From positions 1 to 55,245 of the forward strand of contig DATLXH010000021.1 in the NCBI GenBank assembly GCA_035576005.1: DNA of 55,245 nt. Direction: 5' to 3'. Each line of letters starts with the position of its first letter. Position 1 is the first letter of the stretch. Shown here piece after piece: positions 8,747 to 17,373 of the stretch. The translations under genes were made by a program, and so were the position numbers. A model generated the notes under the pieces. That model did not search any database. It worked only from the letters and a program-made list of their open reading frames with translations, and was not told the origin of the DNA. Source of the DNA: DATLXH01 sp035576005 (GTDB lineage: Bacteria > Acidobacteriota > Thermoanaerobaculia > Gp7-AA8).

Positions 8747-10060
8747 ATGGGCACACGCTGGCAAGCAGTCAAGTCACGCCTCGGAAGAAAGGTCAGGGTC
8801 ACGGTCATCGCTCTCGGCGCCATGATCATTGGGCTGGTCCTGCTCGGACTTCTGCTCTGGTCGGCTACGAGAGGGCGCACGACGCATCTCCGCGTGACGC
8901 AACCGGGCGAGCTGCGCACCCTGATTCCCTCAATCGTCGGGTTGACTCAGGGGGCACTCGAGCAGGGAAACAAGATCGCCATTCTGCAGAATGGCGACGG
9001 GTTCTTCCCCGTATTACTCAAGGAGATCGAGAACGCCAAAGAAACGATCAACTTCGAATCGTACGTCTGGTGGAAAGGTGAAATCTGCAAGCAGATCGCA
9101 CAAGCGCTGGCGAAGAAGGCGCGAGAGGGGGTCGAAGTTCGCGTCCTTCTCGACGCCTCGGGCTCATCGAGGATGGATGACGATCTCGAAAAGATGATGA
9201 TCGATGCTGGTTGCCAGGTGCGGAAGTTTCATCCTCTTCGAATCAGCAACCTTGGGCGGATGAACAACCGGGATCATCGCAAGATCATGGTGTTCGACGG
9301 AAGAATCGGAATGACCGGTGGTCACGGTATCGCGGAAGAGTGGACCGGAGACGGGCAGGACCGGAAGCACTGGAGAGATACATTTCTCCGAGTGGAAGGA
9401 CCGATCGTCAATCAACTGCAATCCGCATTCTTCGAGAACTGGATCGAAGAGACAGGAGAGGTCGTCTCGGGTGAGAAGTACTTCCCCCGGCTGCCACCCG
9501 CGGGGCCGTCCTCAGCACACCTTGCCTACACGTCACCCTCGGGCACCGTCTCTTCGGTCGAGCTTCTGCACGCAATGGCCATTGCGGCGGCACGAAAGGA
9601 GATCCTGATCTCCAATCCCTACTTCCTGCCTAACAAGGACGTCATCGAGTTGCTCGCCAAAGCGGTACAGCGAGGTGTTGATGTTCGAGTGATGGTCCCG
9701 TCTGCAGAGGTCAACGATTTTCCGATGGTGCAGCACGCAAGTCATCGCCACTACGGGACGCTGATCAAACGTGGGATCAAGATCTATGAGTATGAGAAGA
9801 CTCTCTGTCACCAGAAGGTCATCATCATCGACGGACTCTGGTCTTCCGTAGGCTCGACGAACTTCGACGACCGCTCATTCCGCCTCAACGACGAAGTCAG
9901 TATGGGAATCATCGACGAGTCGGTCGCGGCCGAGCTCAAGAAGGCCTTCGAGCAGGACCTTCGCTCGGCGAAGAGCCCGACCTTTGACCAATGGAAAGAC
10001 CGGGGACTGTTTCATAAACTCAAGGATGGGCTGGCGTTTGTAGGCAATAGCCAGTTGTAG
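8747..10060 (+). CDS. Phospholipase D / cardiolipin synthase-like protein
   Basis: 437 aa with an N-terminal membrane segment (about 16-42) and two PLD catalytic motifs: HRKIMVFDG with GMTGGHG, and HQKVIIIDG with GSTNFDDRS. Two HKD motifs and the anchor match bacterial cardiolipin synthases, which condense two phosphatidylglycerol molecules or exchange head groups. It starts 25 bp after the EEP-fold gene, so the two are probably co-transcribed and act on membrane lipids. A related phosphatidyltransferase or PLD cannot be excluded. Confidence 0.88.
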   Translation: MGTRWQAVKSRLGRKVRVTVIALGAMIIGLVLLGLLLWSATRGRTTHLRVTQPGELRTLIPSIVGLTQGALEQGNKIAILQNGDGFFPVLLKEIENAKETINFESYVWWKGEICKQIAQALAKKAREGVEVRVLLDASGSSRMDDDLEKMMIDAGCQVRKFHPLRISNLGRMNNRDHRKIMVFDGRIGMTGGHGIAEEWTGDGQDRKHWRDTFLRVEGPIVNQLQSAFFENWIEETGEVVSGEKYFPRLPPAGPSSAHLAYTSPSGTVSSVELLHAMAIAAARKEILISNPYFLPNKDVIELLAKAVQRGVDVRVMVPSAEVNDFPMVQHASHRHYGTLIKRGIKIYEYEKTLCHQKVIIIDGLWSSVGSTNFDDRSFRLNDEVSMGIIDESVAAELKKAFEQDLRSAKSPTFDQWKDRGLFHKLKDGLAFVGNSQL

Positions 10061-10105
10061 AGGCTGCCACGGGTTTCCAATCCATTGCCGTTACTATGCC
10101 CCTCG

Positions 10106-10972
10106 ATGGTTGCGCTTCCTTCCGTAACACCCTGCAGGTTGCGTCTGGTGATCGAGAATGATTTGCTGCGGATTCTCGCGTTCCTCGAGCTCGAGCCGCT
10201 ACTCAACGTGTATCTGATTGCCAGGCTGCGTGATGAAGGGGTTCGTGCCGGGATCGAGGTCGTTGAGGTCCGGCTTGGGGAGAGAACTGTTTGCGTTGCC
10301 ATTCTTGCCTCGAACGTTGTTCTGGCAGCTGACCTGAGGCTTGATTCAGGCATTCGCAGCGAGGCAGTGTCTCTTGTGGCCGAGCGGATTATCACCCAGG
10401 GGATTCCCATCCGAGCTACGATTTCAGAGGCCAGTCTGGTCGAGATTCTCTGGAGCCGCCTTGCCCGATTCCTCGACCCTCCAACGGTTGTTCGTCTGCG
10501 TCAGCCTGTGTATGCGCTGACGCGTCCGGCGGGGACGGTCCGACGGCTGTCAGTGATGCGATTTTCTACAGCCAATGACCTCGATGTGCTGGTGCCGAGC
10601 TGCGCTGCCATGCATAAGGAGGAAGTGGGGATCGATCCCATGGAGCGTGACGCGATCGGTTACAGAGAGAGGATCCGCGAGCTGGTCTCGACTCGCCGCT
10701 CGCTGATCGCCACGGAAGGGGAAACGATCATTTTCAAGTGCGAGCTGTCAGCGATCACCCCGCGAGCGGTCCAGCTCATGGGAGTCTGGACTCATCCCCG
10801 GCACCGTCGTCGCGGGCACGCGCGGCGCGGTTTGGAAGAGGTTTGCGGATACCTGCTGGGCGAGGGGCATGCGGTGACTCTGTTCGTGAACGACTTCAAC
10901 GATCCGGCCATCCATTTATATGAATCGCTCGGCTTCGAGAAAATCGGGACGAACCGCGCCCTGATCTGGTGA
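10106..10972 (+). CDS. GNAT family N-acetyltransferase
   Basis: About 288 aa from ATG 10106 (an in-frame TTG lies at 10085). The N-terminal half (NDLLRILAFLELEPLLNVYLI) resembles the DUF4081-type domain found ahead of GNAT domains. The C-terminal half has the acetyl-CoA-binding signature: VWTHPRHRRRGHARRG, then VTLFVNDFNDPAIHLYESLGFEKIG. The substrate is unknown. Lies just after the lipid genes; linkage is uncertain. Confidence 0.85.
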   Translation: MVALPSVTPCRLRLVIENDLLRILAFLELEPLLNVYLIARLRDEGVRAGIEVVEVRLGERTVCVAILASNVVLAADLRLDSGIRSEAVSLVAERIITQGIPIRATISEASLVEILWSRLARFLDPPTVVRLRQPVYALTRPAGTVRRLSVMRFSTANDLDVLVPSCAAMHKEEVGIDPMERDAIGYRERIRELVSTRRSLIATEGETIIFKCELSAITPRAVQLMGVWTHPRHRRRGHARRGLEEVCGYLLGEGHAVTLFVNDFNDPAIHLYESLGFEKIGTNRALIW

Positions 10973-11378
10973 AACGAGCGGGCGCATGGTGCGGCCGGAA
11001 GTCCAATGCCACCGTAGCCGGCTTTGAGATCCGTAGCACCCAGCTTTGGGGCTGTTGCCAATTTCACAACAAGGTTCGTCATCCCTGAGGAGCGTCTTTT
11101 GCGACGAAGGATCTCAAAATGCGAGGCTGTGGAATCACGGATTACGTATTTCGAGATCCTTCGCATTCGCTCAGGATGACGAATCGCCGTCGGTGCCGGA
11201 GTTGGGCAACATGCCCTTCGGCCGGGTGGAAAGAAGCGCCCGGCACAGAGCCCCGAGTGCGGGCGACAGAAAAGGCGGCTGGACGGCGCAGACCTTGCAA
11301 AACATAGCTCTCGTCCGCCTTGTGGGACGGGGTCTTTCACCTCGGCGCAGAGCGGGATTGGAACAGGAGGTCGAACAA
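10973..11378. other. Intergenic region upstream of the cold-shock gene
   Basis: No gene seen. It carries the 110-bp inverted repeat at 11075-11184 and then the leader of the cold-shock gene, about 190 nt long from the repeat to ATG 11379. Cold-shock mRNAs often have long structured leaders, so this stretch may be one; I see no proven element. Confidence 0.45.
11075..11184. repeat. 110-bp inverted repeat (TTCGTCATCC ends)
   Basis: The left arm begins TTCGTCATCCCTGAGG and contains GCGACGAAGGATCTC. The right arm reads GAGATCCTTCGC and ends CTCAGGATGACGAAT, so the two arms are complements apart from a few changes and small indels. It is a MITE- or REP-like foldback element without coding capacity. 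Confidence 0.7.
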
Positions 11379-11588
11379 ATGGCTGAGATCGGTGTAGTGA
11401 AGTGGTTCAACAATGACAAGGGGTATGGTTTCATCAAGCGCGACTCGGGAGATGATGTGTTCGTCCATCACACGGCGATCACGAATCAGAGCGGATATCG
11501 TTCACTGAATGAAGGTGATCGTGTTCAGTTCGACTTGAAGCAGGGACCTAAGGGTCTCCAGGCTGAAAACGTCTCGAAAGCAGAGTAG
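11379..11588 (+). CDS. Cold-shock domain protein
   Basis: 69-aa single CSD protein that binds single-stranded nucleic acid and acts as an RNA chaperone. It has both RNA-binding motifs, KGYGFIKR and DVFVHHTAI, in the usual order, and ends with KQGPKGLQAENV. The start is fixed by AGGAGG at 11365-11370, eight bases before ATG 11379. The longer open frame upstream is not coding. Confidence 0.95.
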   Translation: MAEIGVVKWFNNDKGYGFIKRDSGDDVFVHHTAITNQSGYRSLNEGDRVQFDLKQGPKGLQAENVSKAE

Positions 11589-11598
11589 CTCGTAAGGA

Positions 11599-11622
11599 GA
11601 GTGGCTCCTCCCGGAGCCACTC
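11599..11622. terminator. Hairpin between convergent csp and argS
   Basis: GAGTGGCTCC and GGAGCCACTC form a perfect 10-bp stem with loop TCCC, between the csp stop (11588) and the argS stop (11639). There is no T-run on either side, but the placement suits a shared bidirectional terminator. Confidence 0.6.
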
Positions 11623-11638
11623 GCTCCCTCCCTTCCCC

Positions 11639-13609
11639 TCACATCCGATCGGGCAGCGGCACGCCCATCAATCCCAGCAGGTTCATCGACGTGCGTCGGA
11701 AGATTTCCGCACAAGCCGCACGACGTTGGCGTTCCGCGGGGTCCTTCTCTTTGAGGATCGGAAACTTGTGGTAGAACGAGTTGAACTTCTGGGCGAGCTC
11801 GAGCGCATGGTGGCTGACAAACGACAGCTCCAGGGCCTCTACCGCACGCCGCACCGCACCGACCGTCCCTGCACTCGCCAGCACGATCTCCCACATCTCG
11901 TCGGCCATCTCGCCGCCCAGCGTGAGGCTGTCTAATTCATCCGTTCCCAGCCTGGAGTCGATCCCCTGCAAGGCCATTTTACGGAAAATATTCTGAGCGC
12001 GGACCGCGGAGTATTGCAGGTAGGGTCCCGAATCGCCTTCGAACGTGAGTGCTTCGTTGAAATCGAACGCGATCACTTTGTTCCTGCCGTACTTGAGCAT
12101 GAAGTAACGGAGGGCACCGATCGAGATCTGTCGCGCGAGGAATGCAGAATCTCTCTGGTCCCCCTCGCCGTCAGAGTCGCGAGCGTTCGCTGAAAGAGCG
12201 GCAGCAGCCTTCTCCTCGAGCGCGTTCATGAGATCGTCCGCCTTGACTCCCAGTCCCTTTCTTCCCGACATCTCGAGGTAGGGCCGCGCCATATCGTCGG
12301 CATTCACGTTCATGCCGAGAGCTACGGCGGTTGAAGGAGTGAGGGCGACCATCTCGTAGGAAAAATGGATCGATCGTTCTGCGGCCTCGGGGTGTCCGAG
12401 CAGCCGCAAGCCCTCCTTGACCACCTTCTGCAGATACGCCTGGCGAACGTCGATGACGTTGTAAACGCGCTGAGCTCCTCCGAATGATGGAGCCGCGGGG
12501 TCCCCGCCGTCACTTACCGATTCCCACAGGGGCTTTCCCTCCTGGTACGTGAGGAAACGCTGGTACTCGAACGTCCGCTCGAGCAGACCGAACTTCCATA
12601 GCTGGTAGGCGATGTCCTTGCCGACGTAGGTGACGGTTCCGTTGGAGCGGACCAGAATCTTGTCGGGCTCTTCGAGTCCTTCGAACTCTTCAGCGTCTGC
12701 GAGCTTCATCACCCAGCAGTCTTTATGCTTGCCGGAAGTCTCGTAAATCACCGAGCCCGATGTCTTGAGAAGCTCGAAAGCGTGGTCCCAGAAGCGTAAT
12801 GTGAGGATGTCGCTTTCTTTGGTCAGCACGTCGTAACGGATACCGAGCCTGAGCATCGTAGCGGTGTGACGCTCGACGATAGCCCTACTGATCTGACGTG
12901 CGATTGCAGCAGTCTGTCCCTCCTGCCTCTCGATCTGGTGAAGCGAATCGCGCTGCCATTGCCGCGCCTCAGGGTTTGCCTCGTAGTACTCGGTCATCCG
13001 GGAGTAGAGATCCCAGCAGAAGTAGTCGAAGGGGACGGACTGATCCTCGATCTGCTTTTCGACTCCGGCAGCATCGACACCGAGCAGTCGCTCGAAGCCA
13101 ACGACCACATCGGCGACCTGGACGCCGGTGTCATCGATGTAGTTCTGCGTCTCGACCGTATGTCCCAGCCATTGGAGTAAACGAACCAGTGTGTCGCCGA
13201 GAACAGCGTTACGAAGATGTCCGATGTGTGCGGCTTTGTTTGGATTGATATTGGTGTGCTCGACCAGAATGCGATCACCTGATGAGGGAGGCCGCTCGTC
13301 GATGCGTCGCAGGAGTGTCACGGTGAAAGCGAGGCGATCGAACTTGAAATTGATGTATCCGGCGCCCTCGACCGAAGCAGAGCTGACCAGAGGTGGAAGC
13401 TCGATCCCCTCGATCAGAGTTTGCGCAATCACCCGCGGCGGCTTTTTCAAGGCCTTTGCTAGTTCCAGGGCGAGTGGCGTTGCCAGGTCGCCCATCACGA
13501 GGCGAGGAGGTGTCTGCAGGATGACGCGTTCAACGGCGTGGCCGAAAAGTGAGAGCACCCGCGATCGCAGCAGCTCGGTGAGGCGACTGGTCAATTCATC
13601 GAGAATCAT
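11639..13609 (-). CDS. argS: Arginyl-tRNA synthetase
   Basis: Class Ia synthetase charging tRNA-Arg; 656 aa from ATG 13609 (MILDELTSRL), preceded by AGAGGA. Upstream open-frame codons cross a palindromic repeat and are unlikely to be coding. The additional N-terminal domain precedes the HIGH motif HIGHLRN at about 128-134, following INPNKAA. The catalytic Rossmann core and the C-terminal DALR anticodon-binding domain (GDSGPYLQYSAVRAQNI and AQKFNSFYHKFPIL) are present, so the protein looks complete. Confidence 0.95.
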   Translation of the reverse strand: MILDELTSRLTELLRSRVLSLFGHAVERVILQTPPRLVMGDLATPLALELAKALKKPPRVIAQTLIEGIELPPLVSSASVEGAGYINFKFDRLAFTVTLLRRIDERPPSSGDRILVEHTNINPNKAAHIGHLRNAVLGDTLVRLLQWLGHTVETQNYIDDTGVQVADVVVGFERLLGVDAAGVEKQIEDQSVPFDYFCWDLYSRMTEYYEANPEARQWQRDSLHQIERQEGQTAAIARQISRAIVERHTATMLRLGIRYDVLTKESDILTLRFWDHAFELLKTSGSVIYETSGKHKDCWVMKLADAEEFEGLEEPDKILVRSNGTVTYVGKDIAYQLWKFGLLERTFEYQRFLTYQEGKPLWESVSDGGDPAAPSFGGAQRVYNVIDVRQAYLQKVVKEGLRLLGHPEAAERSIHFSYEMVALTPSTAVALGMNVNADDMARPYLEMSGRKGLGVKADDLMNALEEKAAAALSANARDSDGEGDQRDSAFLARQISIGALRYFMLKYGRNKVIAFDFNEALTFEGDSGPYLQYSAVRAQNIFRKMALQGIDSRLGTDELDSLTLGGEMADEMWEIVLASAGTVGAVRRAVEALELSFVSHHALELAQKFNSFYHKFPILKEKDPAERQRRAACAEIFRRTSMNLLGLMGVPLPDRM

Positions 13610-13681
13610 TGGTTCCTCTGGTTCGGGCGAGAGCCTTTCGACAAGACTGTCGCGACGGGGCTGCGCATTCTGCCACTTGTG

Positions 13682-13703
13682 GCCGGACATTCCAATGTCC
13701 GGC
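13682..13703. repeat. 22-bp palindrome GCCGGACATT-CC-AATGTCCGGC
   Basis: Perfect arms GCCGGACATT/AATGTCCGGC around CC. Its exact complement (centre GG) is at 13727-13748, and an expanded form is at 54612-54639. This copy lies 73 bp upstream of the argS start. Confidence 0.7.
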
Positions 13704-13726
13704 GCGGGCGCGAGGCCGCTATTTTC

Positions 13727-13748
13727 GCCGGACATTGGAATGTCCGGC
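13727..13748. repeat. 22-bp palindrome, second copy
   Basis: GCCGGACATT-GG-AATGTCCGGC, the exact reverse complement of the copy at 13682-13703 with 23 bp between them. The pair lies between the argS start and the histidine phosphatase stop. Confidence 0.7.
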
Positions 13749-13807
13749 CACGAGTCGGCCTGGGAAGTCGTGCGAGCTATTGGAGTGTGTTCATAGCAGA
13801 CACTTCC

Positions 13808-14419
13808 CTACGAACAGTGCGTCGTGTCGTTCCAGAGTTTCAGTACAAAGCGATCGCCGCGACGAACGAAGATGTTGATGGCGGCATTGTCCTGCGCAAA
13901 ACTGCGGGCTGACTGGAGCGGTAGACCTAAAAGTCCTGAGAGTGCGATTCGTATTGCCGTTCCGTGAGAGACGAGGAGGGGAACGGACTGCTTCCCATCT
14001 TCGAGAGTGCCGATCGTCGCGATCGCTCGGTTCATCCGCAGAAGAACGTCTGCAAACGATTCGCCGTCCGGGCATGCAACGCTCGGGTCAGTCGACCATA
14101 GCTGATGCAGATCGCGATCGGCCTGCTGGAGTGCACTGAAATGCTGTCCCTCCCAGCGACCGCAGTTCATCTCTCTCAGATCGTCCAGAGGGACGGGTTG
14201 CAGACCCAGCGTGCTCGAGATCATGCTCGCCGTAGTCATCGCTCGTGGAAGCGTCGAGCAATAGAGGCCAGTCACACCGAACGACGGCAGCCGCGCTGCA
14301 ACTTTCCGGATCTGCTCCTGACCTCTGGCCGAGAGCTCGCTGTCGCTCCAGCCCTGGGCCACGCCGCGAACATTGTCCACGGTCTCGCCGTGACGCACGA
14401 GGATCAACTGCTCGATCAT
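13808..14419 (-). CDS. Histidine phosphatase (phosphoglycerate mutase superfamily)
   Basis: 203 aa. The RHG catalytic motif is LVRHGETVDN near residue 8, with YCSTLPRAMTTA, LREMNCGRWEG and the second catalytic histidine in VSHGTAIRI. This branch includes cofactor-dependent mutases and small-molecule phosphatases such as those for alpha-ribazole phosphate. The start overlaps the gpmI stop by 4 bp (ATGA), so the two are coupled. A corrinoid adenosyltransferase lies 5 kb away, but no other cobamide gene supports an alpha-ribazole role. Confidence 0.88.
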   Translation of the reverse strand: MIEQLILVRHGETVDNVRGVAQGWSDSELSARGQEQIRKVAARLPSFGVTGLYCSTLPRAMTTASMISSTLGLQPVPLDDLREMNCGRWEGQHFSALQQADRDLHQLWSTDPSVACPDGESFADVLLRMNRAIATIGTLEDGKQSVPLLVSHGTAIRIALSGLLGLPLQSARSFAQDNAAINIFVRRGDRFVLKLWNDTTHCS

Positions 14420-16002
14420 CTCGATGAACGCTCGCTGTCGCGAAAGGCGAGCAGAGATGACGCCGTCATGGTCGAAGGTTTTGCGATTCCCAGGATTTCC
14501 AGAATCGTCGGGGCGATGTTCTCCAGCGAACCGGTTCCGCTCAATTGAAAACTGTGTGTTGGACAGTGGAGGATCAGAGGTACGGGATTCGTGGTGTGCG
14601 CCGTGTGCGGTTGTCCGGTGGCAGGGTCGTACATGAGCTCACAGTTTCCATGGTCGGCGGTGATGAGTGCAACACCACCAGCCCGACTGACGGCGTCGAT
14701 GATCACTCCAATCGCTCGATCCGTCGCTTCAACGGCTGTCACCGCTGCGGTCATGACTCCCGTGTGTCCAACCATGTCGGGGTTGGCAATATTGAGAATG
14801 ATGACGTCGTGCCCGTTCCCATCGATCTCGGACGCAACGCGTGCCGCGAGCTCAGGAAGCGACATTTCCGGTTTCAAATCGTAGGTTGCAACCTTGGGAG
14901 AAGGAATGAGGATTCGTGATTCACCCGGGAACGCCGTATCCGAGCCGCCGTTGAAGAAGAAGGTCACGTGCGCATATTTTTCGGTCTCGGCGATTCGCAG
15001 CTGCCGCAGCCCCGCGTTAGACAGGACCTCGCCGAGGTGCTCCTCGACCGCGAGGGGAGGAAAGAGAAGGGGGAACGCGTAACCCTCCCGGTACTGAACC
15101 ATCGACATGAGCGCGACCGCCGGAGTGACCGATCGTTCGAAGTCCGGCTCGGGCACTGCGGTGAACGCGGTGACGATCTGTCGCATCCGGTCTGCTCTGA
15201 AATTGAAGAAGATGACGCTGTCGCCCTCGCTGATCACCCCCCGTTGCTGCCCGGAAAGATCAGTGACCGCGATCGGTTCCATGAATTCATCCGTGATGCC
15301 GGATAGATAGAATTGATCGAGCGTGGCGAGCGGATCGCTCGTGACCGTTCCGATCCCGAGGGTCATGAGGTCGTAACTGCGCTTGATCCGCTCGGCACGG
15401 CGGTCGCGGTCCATGGCGTAGTACCTGCCGATGATCGAGGCGAGCTTCGTCCGCCGAGTCGCCAGATGTTCGAGCAGACTCGTGACGTACCCTTTGGCCG
15501 AGACGGGCGGGGTGTCTCGGCCGTCCAGGATGGCGTGAACAAAGATGTCGGGAGATTTCGCGTCCTGCGTCCGCGAAGCGATACGCTCGATCGAGTCCAC
15601 CAGTCCGTGCAGATGGGTTTGAAGCGAATGGACTCCGCCGTCGGAAAGGAGTCCGACCAGATGAATGGAACGTCCACTGGCCGCGCAGCGCTTGACGGCT
15701 TCGAGAAGGGACGTGTTCGAGTCGAGCCCGGCTTGACCGATCGACTTCGAGATCCGGACGATGTCCTGGTCAACTACGCGTCCGGCACCCATGTTCAGAT
15801 GACCAACCTCGGAGTTTCCCATCTGACCATCAGGAAGCCCCACGTGGAGCCCCGAGGCCTCGAGAGTCGTCCAGTTCCCGCCGTCGAATAGTTTCGACAG
15901 AGTGGGGGTGTTGGCTGTGCGGGCGGCGTTCCACTCGATCTCTCTGCGGCAGCCGAAGCCGTCGAGCACGATGAGGATGACCAGAGGTGGACGGCCGTTC
16001 AT
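14416..16002 (-). CDS. gpmI: 2,3-bisphosphoglycerate-independent phosphoglycerate mutase
   Basis: Interconverts 3- and 2-phosphoglycerate using two Mn ions. 528 aa, alkaline-phosphatase superfamily. Motifs are ILIVLDGFG at the N-terminus, the phosphoserine segment MGNSEVGHLNMGAGR near residue 63, VGLLSDGGVHSL, HAILDGRDTPP, MDRDRRAERIKRSY, and the metal-binding block NPDMVGHTG and ITADHGNCE near the C-terminus. It leads a two-gene unit with the histidine phosphatase. Confidence 0.95.
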   Translation of the reverse strand: MNGRPPLVILIVLDGFGCRREIEWNAARTANTPTLSKLFDGGNWTTLEASGLHVGLPDGQMGNSEVGHLNMGAGRVVDQDIVRISKSIGQAGLDSNTSLLEAVKRCAASGRSIHLVGLLSDGGVHSLQTHLHGLVDSIERIASRTQDAKSPDIFVHAILDGRDTPPVSAKGYVTSLLEHLATRRTKLASIIGRYYAMDRDRRAERIKRSYDLMTLGIGTVTSDPLATLDQFYLSGITDEFMEPIAVTDLSGQQRGVISEGDSVIFFNFRADRMRQIVTAFTAVPEPDFERSVTPAVALMSMVQYREGYAFPLLFPPLAVEEHLGEVLSNAGLRQLRIAETEKYAHVTFFFNGGSDTAFPGESRILIPSPKVATYDLKPEMSLPELAARVASEIDGNGHDVIILNIANPDMVGHTGVMTAAVTAVEATDRAIGVIIDAVSRAGGVALITADHGNCELMYDPATGQPHTAHTTNPVPLILHCPTHSFQLSGTGSLENIAPTILEILGIAKPSTMTASSLLAFRDSERSSR

Positions 16003-16347
16003 TGGTGATCACTATCCTTGACTATGAGGAGTCAGAGCAAGAGGACCGATTGTGATGCTGACGAGGCCGGTAACGGATTTGCCGGGGATCAATCCGTCAT
16101 TTAAGCGGCTTTTTGATCCCGAAGGTTCCGGGTCACGCGATTGGAGACGCGGCAGTCGGACGAGCCCGCATTTCTCCCAGACCTTTGCCGTGAGACGGCG
16201 GAGAGTGGCTTGGATGCGAGGCGCACGGCGATTTTGCGACGAAGGTATAGTCGACACTATGTCAAGGAGCGAAATTGCCGTGCAACCAAGCAGACAGGCC
16301 GCTATCCGTCGTCTCACGGCGAAGGTCTGGGAGAAATGCGGGCTAGA
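16003..16347. other. Intergenic region holding palindromic element copy 1
   Basis: No gene. 16164-16343 is occupied by the 180-bp palindromic element. The remaining stretch (16003-16163) shows nothing I recognise and should contain the gpmI promoter. Confidence 0.55.
16164..16343. repeat. 180-bp palindromic element, copy 1
   Basis: The ends are GCCCGCATTTCTC and GAGAAATGCGGGC. About 35 bp at each end pair with one mismatch, the interior arms also pair (GCACGGCGATTTTGC with GCGAAATTGCCGTGC, 13/15), and the centre is ATAGT-CGAC-ACTAT, so the whole element can fold into one long hairpin. Copy 2 at 20713-20892 has the same length. It ends four bases from the stop of the DUF4177 gene. The open frames it creates on both strands are not genes. 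Confidence 0.8.
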
Positions 16348-16539
16348 TCAGGCCGGCGCTTTTTCGCGTTTGAAAACCATCCCGATGTGATCGGTCGCAC
16401 CCGTCTTGAAGTTGATCGACGTGATGCTGACCAGCTCCCAACCCTCGTCTCCGAGTCGGTTCAGCTCTTCGGCCCGTCGTGGGTCCATGGAGTAATTCTC
16501 GGAGCGGACGTTGATGATCTTGTACTCCCACGTCTTCAT
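16348..16539 (-). CDS. DUF4177-like small protein
   Basis: 63 aa, cytoplasmic. WEYKIIN at the N-terminus, LNRLGDEGWELVSI in the middle and GMVFKREK at the end match the DUF4177 pattern (a small beta-alpha-beta domain of unknown role). The start is preceded by GGGAGAGG. It follows the glycerophosphodiesterase gene by 73 bp on the same strand. Confidence 0.8.
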   Translation of the reverse strand: MKTWEYKIINVRSENYSMDPRRAEELNRLGDEGWELVSITSINFKTGATDHIGMVFKREKAPA

Positions 16540-16612
16540 GTCCGCCTCTCCCGTTCCCTGCGTATTCGTCGTTCCGAATAGAAAAGTCTAGCACACGTTC
16601 CAGCACGACCGG

Positions 16613-17293
16613 TTAACGGCGCCACCGAACCGCTTCTGCGGGGAAGTCCGTAATGATTCCGTCGCACCCGATCGTTCTCAATCTCTCCCACTCTGCTTCG
16701 CTGTTTGCCGTCCACGGCACCACGAGGATCCCCCTCGATTGAAGTGAATCGACCATCACCTCGTCGACGAAGCGGAGATGCGGGAAAGCCCAGCGTGCGT
16801 CGAGCGCTTCGAGGTATGAAGCGAAATTGAGGGGATAACCGTCGATTACAGCGCCGGTCTCAATGCTGCTGCTCATTTCGCGTACCGCACGCAGCACGCG
16901 GTGGTCAAACGAGGAGATCACGATCCGTGGCCATCCAGCTACCAGCTCGCACAGGCGGGTCTCCCAACCATGCCGTTTCACCTCGAGAATCATCCGACCC
17001 TCGGAGCTCATCGGCGCAAGGTCTGCGAGATGAACAAGCGACGGCTCCAGCTTTGTGAGTTCGGCAAAGGAGAGATCCTCGGTCGTGCGGCCGCCGACGG
17101 TGTCGTCGTGGAAAAGAACGGGCTCATTGTCCGAGAGCGAGCGGAGGTCGGTCTCGAATCCGTCGGCCCCTGAAATCAAAGCAGCGCGAAATGACTCCAT
17201 GCTGTTCTCTCTTTTGACTCGCGGCGACCCGCGATGGCCAAAGATGAGAAACGATCCGGCGTCATTTCGATCAATCGATAAATCGCGTATCAA
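16613..17293 (-). CDS. Glycerophosphodiester phosphodiesterase
   Basis: 226 aa; hydrolyses glycerophosphodiesters to sn-glycerol-3-P and an alcohol. GDPD motifs are GHRGSPRVKRENSMESF (HR and E-N), ADGFETDLR (E-x-D), FHDD (H-D), and ILEVKR. No signal peptide, so cytoplasmic. The TTG start at 17293 keeps the HRG motif; no ATG is available upstream of it. Confidence 0.9.
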   Translation of the reverse strand: MIRDLSIDRNDAGSFLIFGHRGSPRVKRENSMESFRAALISGADGFETDLRSLSDNEPVLFHDDTVGGRTTEDLSFAELTKLEPSLVHLADLAPMSSEGRMILEVKRHGWETRLCELVAGWPRIVISSFDHRVLRAVREMSSSIETGAVIDGYPLNFASYLEALDARWAFPHLRFVDEVMVDSLQSRGILVVPWTANSEAEWERLRTIGCDGIITDFPAEAVRWRR

Positions 17294-17373
17294 GTGAGAC
17301 TTGCCTCAGGCTGTATCGTTGACTTGCCTCATGGGCGATGGTAGGTTGCAGCGGAGAGCGGAGCGAAAAACCT

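Noticed and set aside
13610..13735. Longer N-terminus for ArgS
   Set aside because: The extra 42 codons come from the GCCGGACATT palindromes; ATG 13609 has a ribosome site and begins the usual domain.
16012..16390. Open frames through the 180-bp element (both strands)
   Set aside because: They are created by the palindrome itself, recur at 20739-21008, and have no start context.
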